Shown: positions 5,116 through 5,896 of the stretch, one piece after another
Layout: the number at the start of each line of letters is the position of its first letter
How positions within the stretch are numbered: position 1 is the first letter of the stretch
Source: Altererythrobacter sp.
Lineage (GTDB): Bacteria; Pseudomonadota; Alphaproteobacteria; Sphingomonadales; Sphingomonadaceae
DNA length: 5,896 bases
Direction of reading: 5' to 3'
Assembly (NCBI GenBank): GCA_024636575.1
Contig: JAGXGU010000043.1
Coordinates: 1-5,896, forward strand
Made by a program: the position numbers and the translations under genes
The notes under the pieces: model-generated
What the model was told of the DNA's origin: nothing
The model's input: only the letters and a program-made list of their open reading frames with translations
Databases searched by the model: none

Positions 5116-5896
5116 ACTTGGCTGGCTGCCACATCTCAAAATTTGGCACGGCAAGCTGCGCAGTTCGCGCACGTTCATACGCCGCGCCTGCTTTCAGCAC
5201 ATCGTGATCGCGCCATTTGCCGCTCATGATCGACAGGCCGACGGGCAGACCTTCGACTGCGCCCATGGGCACAGTCAGGTGCGGATAACCGGCGATTGCG
5301 GCCAGGCTTCCGGCGCCGATCCCGCCTGAAAAATGATCGCCATTTACCAGATCGATCGTCCATGCCGGACCGGTCGTTGGTGCGATCAGGAAGGAAACGT
5401 TGTGTTCCGCCATCAGCCGGTCAATTCCTTCTGCGCCCGCCAGCCTCAACGCATTGGCCCGCGCCGCTTCGTAGGCCTCCCGGTCCGTAGTGGCTTCCGC
5501 TTCGATGAAGATCGACTGCCCGAACCAGCGCATCTCGTCCTTGGCATTGGCGGTGTTGAAAGCGATCAGGTCGGCAAGGCTTCTAGGCATATCCTTGCCC
5601 GGCAGGCTGCGCAGGTAAGTGCCCATGTCCTCGCGCAGCTCAAACAGCAGCGTGGTATATTCATCGCGGTACATTTCGTCATTCGGTTCGAAGTCGATGT
5701 CCACCAAAACCGCTCCGGCGCGCTGCATGTCGGACATCGCCGCGCCGAACAACGCCTCGACATCCCGGCGGTTGCCAATTTGCTTGCGCAGCACGCCGAT
5801 TCGCACGCCTTCCAGTGAAGATTTGCCCAGACCTGTCATGAAGCCCGTCTTGCGCGCGTCGGCTTCCAGCGTGGCGGAATCTGCCGGATCGCTGCC
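5114..5896 (-). CDS. Amidase-signature family protein, C-terminal part (5' end outside window)
   Basis: The frame is open from the right edge to a TAA at 5116-5114, giving 260 C-terminal residues. The first visible residues, GSDPADSATLEADARKTGF, match the loop that follows the catalytic core in amidase-signature hydrolases, so the internal ATG at 5837-5839 is not the gene's start. Other family marks are SLEGVRIGVLR at 27-37, FLIAPTTGPAWTIDL at about 172-186, AAIAGYPHLTVPMGAVEGLPVGLSIM at about 203-228, and a helix ending AAYERA. The family uses a Ser-cisSer-Lys triad to hydrolyse amides; all three residues would lie in the missing N-terminal half, so activity cannot be judged. The end (NFEMWQPAK) and insert regions are not typical of GatA, so a stand-alone amidase of unknown substrate is more likely than the amidotransferase subunit. 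Convergent with tig. Confidence 0.88.
   Translation of the reverse strand, partial: GSDPADSATLEADARKTGFMTGLGKSSLEGVRIGVLRKQIGNRRDVEALFGAAMSDMQRAGAVLVDIDFEPNDEMYRDEYTTLLFELREDMGTYLRSLPGKDMPRSLADLIAFNTANAKDEMRWFGQSIFIEAEATTDREAYEAARANALRLAGAEGIDRLMAEHNVSFLIAPTTGPAWTIDLVNGDHFSGGIGAGSLAAIAGYPHLTVPMGAVEGLPVGLSIMSGKWRDHDVLKAGAAYERARTAQLAVPNFEMWQPAK

Noticed and set aside
4900..5229. 109-codon plus-strand ORF rich in Arg, Gln and Pro
   Set aside because: Shifted-frame reading of the same repeated tig tail, running through the terminator and into the antisense of the amidase gene.
5333..5818. 161-codon plus-strand ORF inside the amidase gene
   Set aside because: Antisense shadow; the minus-strand frame carries recognisable amidase-family motifs and stays open to the window edge.

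Overview
The window looks like a piece of chromosome from an alphaproteobacterium of the order Sphingomonadales, most likely an Erythrobacter-type (Erythrobacteraceae) genome. The clues are the protein sequences (a Der GTPase, a DUF3297 protein and a trigger factor of alphaproteobacterial character), the GC-rich codon use, and TTAACCAT boxes that match the alphaproteobacterial CtrA recognition sequence. The assignment is by recognition only; no search was run. No phage, insertion sequence, CRISPR or defence module is visible. I see a housekeeping region with a few small, poorly characterised genes, not a new multi-gene system.

Layout from left to right. Bases 2-106 are the 3' end of an unidentified plus-strand gene. 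It converges on der (minus, 189-1640), a double-GTPase ribosome assembly factor, and a GAAA-loop hairpin lies between them. Der diverges from a secreted CHAP-domain protein (plus, preferred start 1766, ends 2563). Their shared upstream region holds a perfect 15-bp inverted repeat (1694-1729) containing two opposed TTAACCAT boxes, the most striking regulatory feature here. The CHAP gene converges on a minus-strand pair: DUF3297 (2590-2916) and, upstream of it, a 68-residue proline-rich acidic protein (2977-3183). Bases 3184-3326 hold no gene that I can support; they must contain the promoters for the minus-strand pair and for the rightward tRNA, but I could not pick out a convincing -35/-10 pair.

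A tRNA-Leu with anticodon UAG (3327-3411) precedes tig (3483-5072). This trigger factor carries an extra C-terminal tail of about 82 residues made almost entirely of Lys, Ala and Pro, part of which is a 30-bp tandem duplication. The tig gene converges on a 5'-truncated amidase-signature protein (minus, 5114 to the right edge), and a long hairpin terminator (5077-5115) overlaps the amidase stop codon.

Functionally, Der (50S subunit assembly), tRNA-Leu (decoding) and trigger factor (folding at the ribosome exit tunnel) share a translation theme, but they are separate transcription units with different orientations. The CHAP protein probably acts in the periplasm or outside the cell on peptidoglycan, and the possible CtrA boxes would link its expression to the cell cycle. 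That link is inference.
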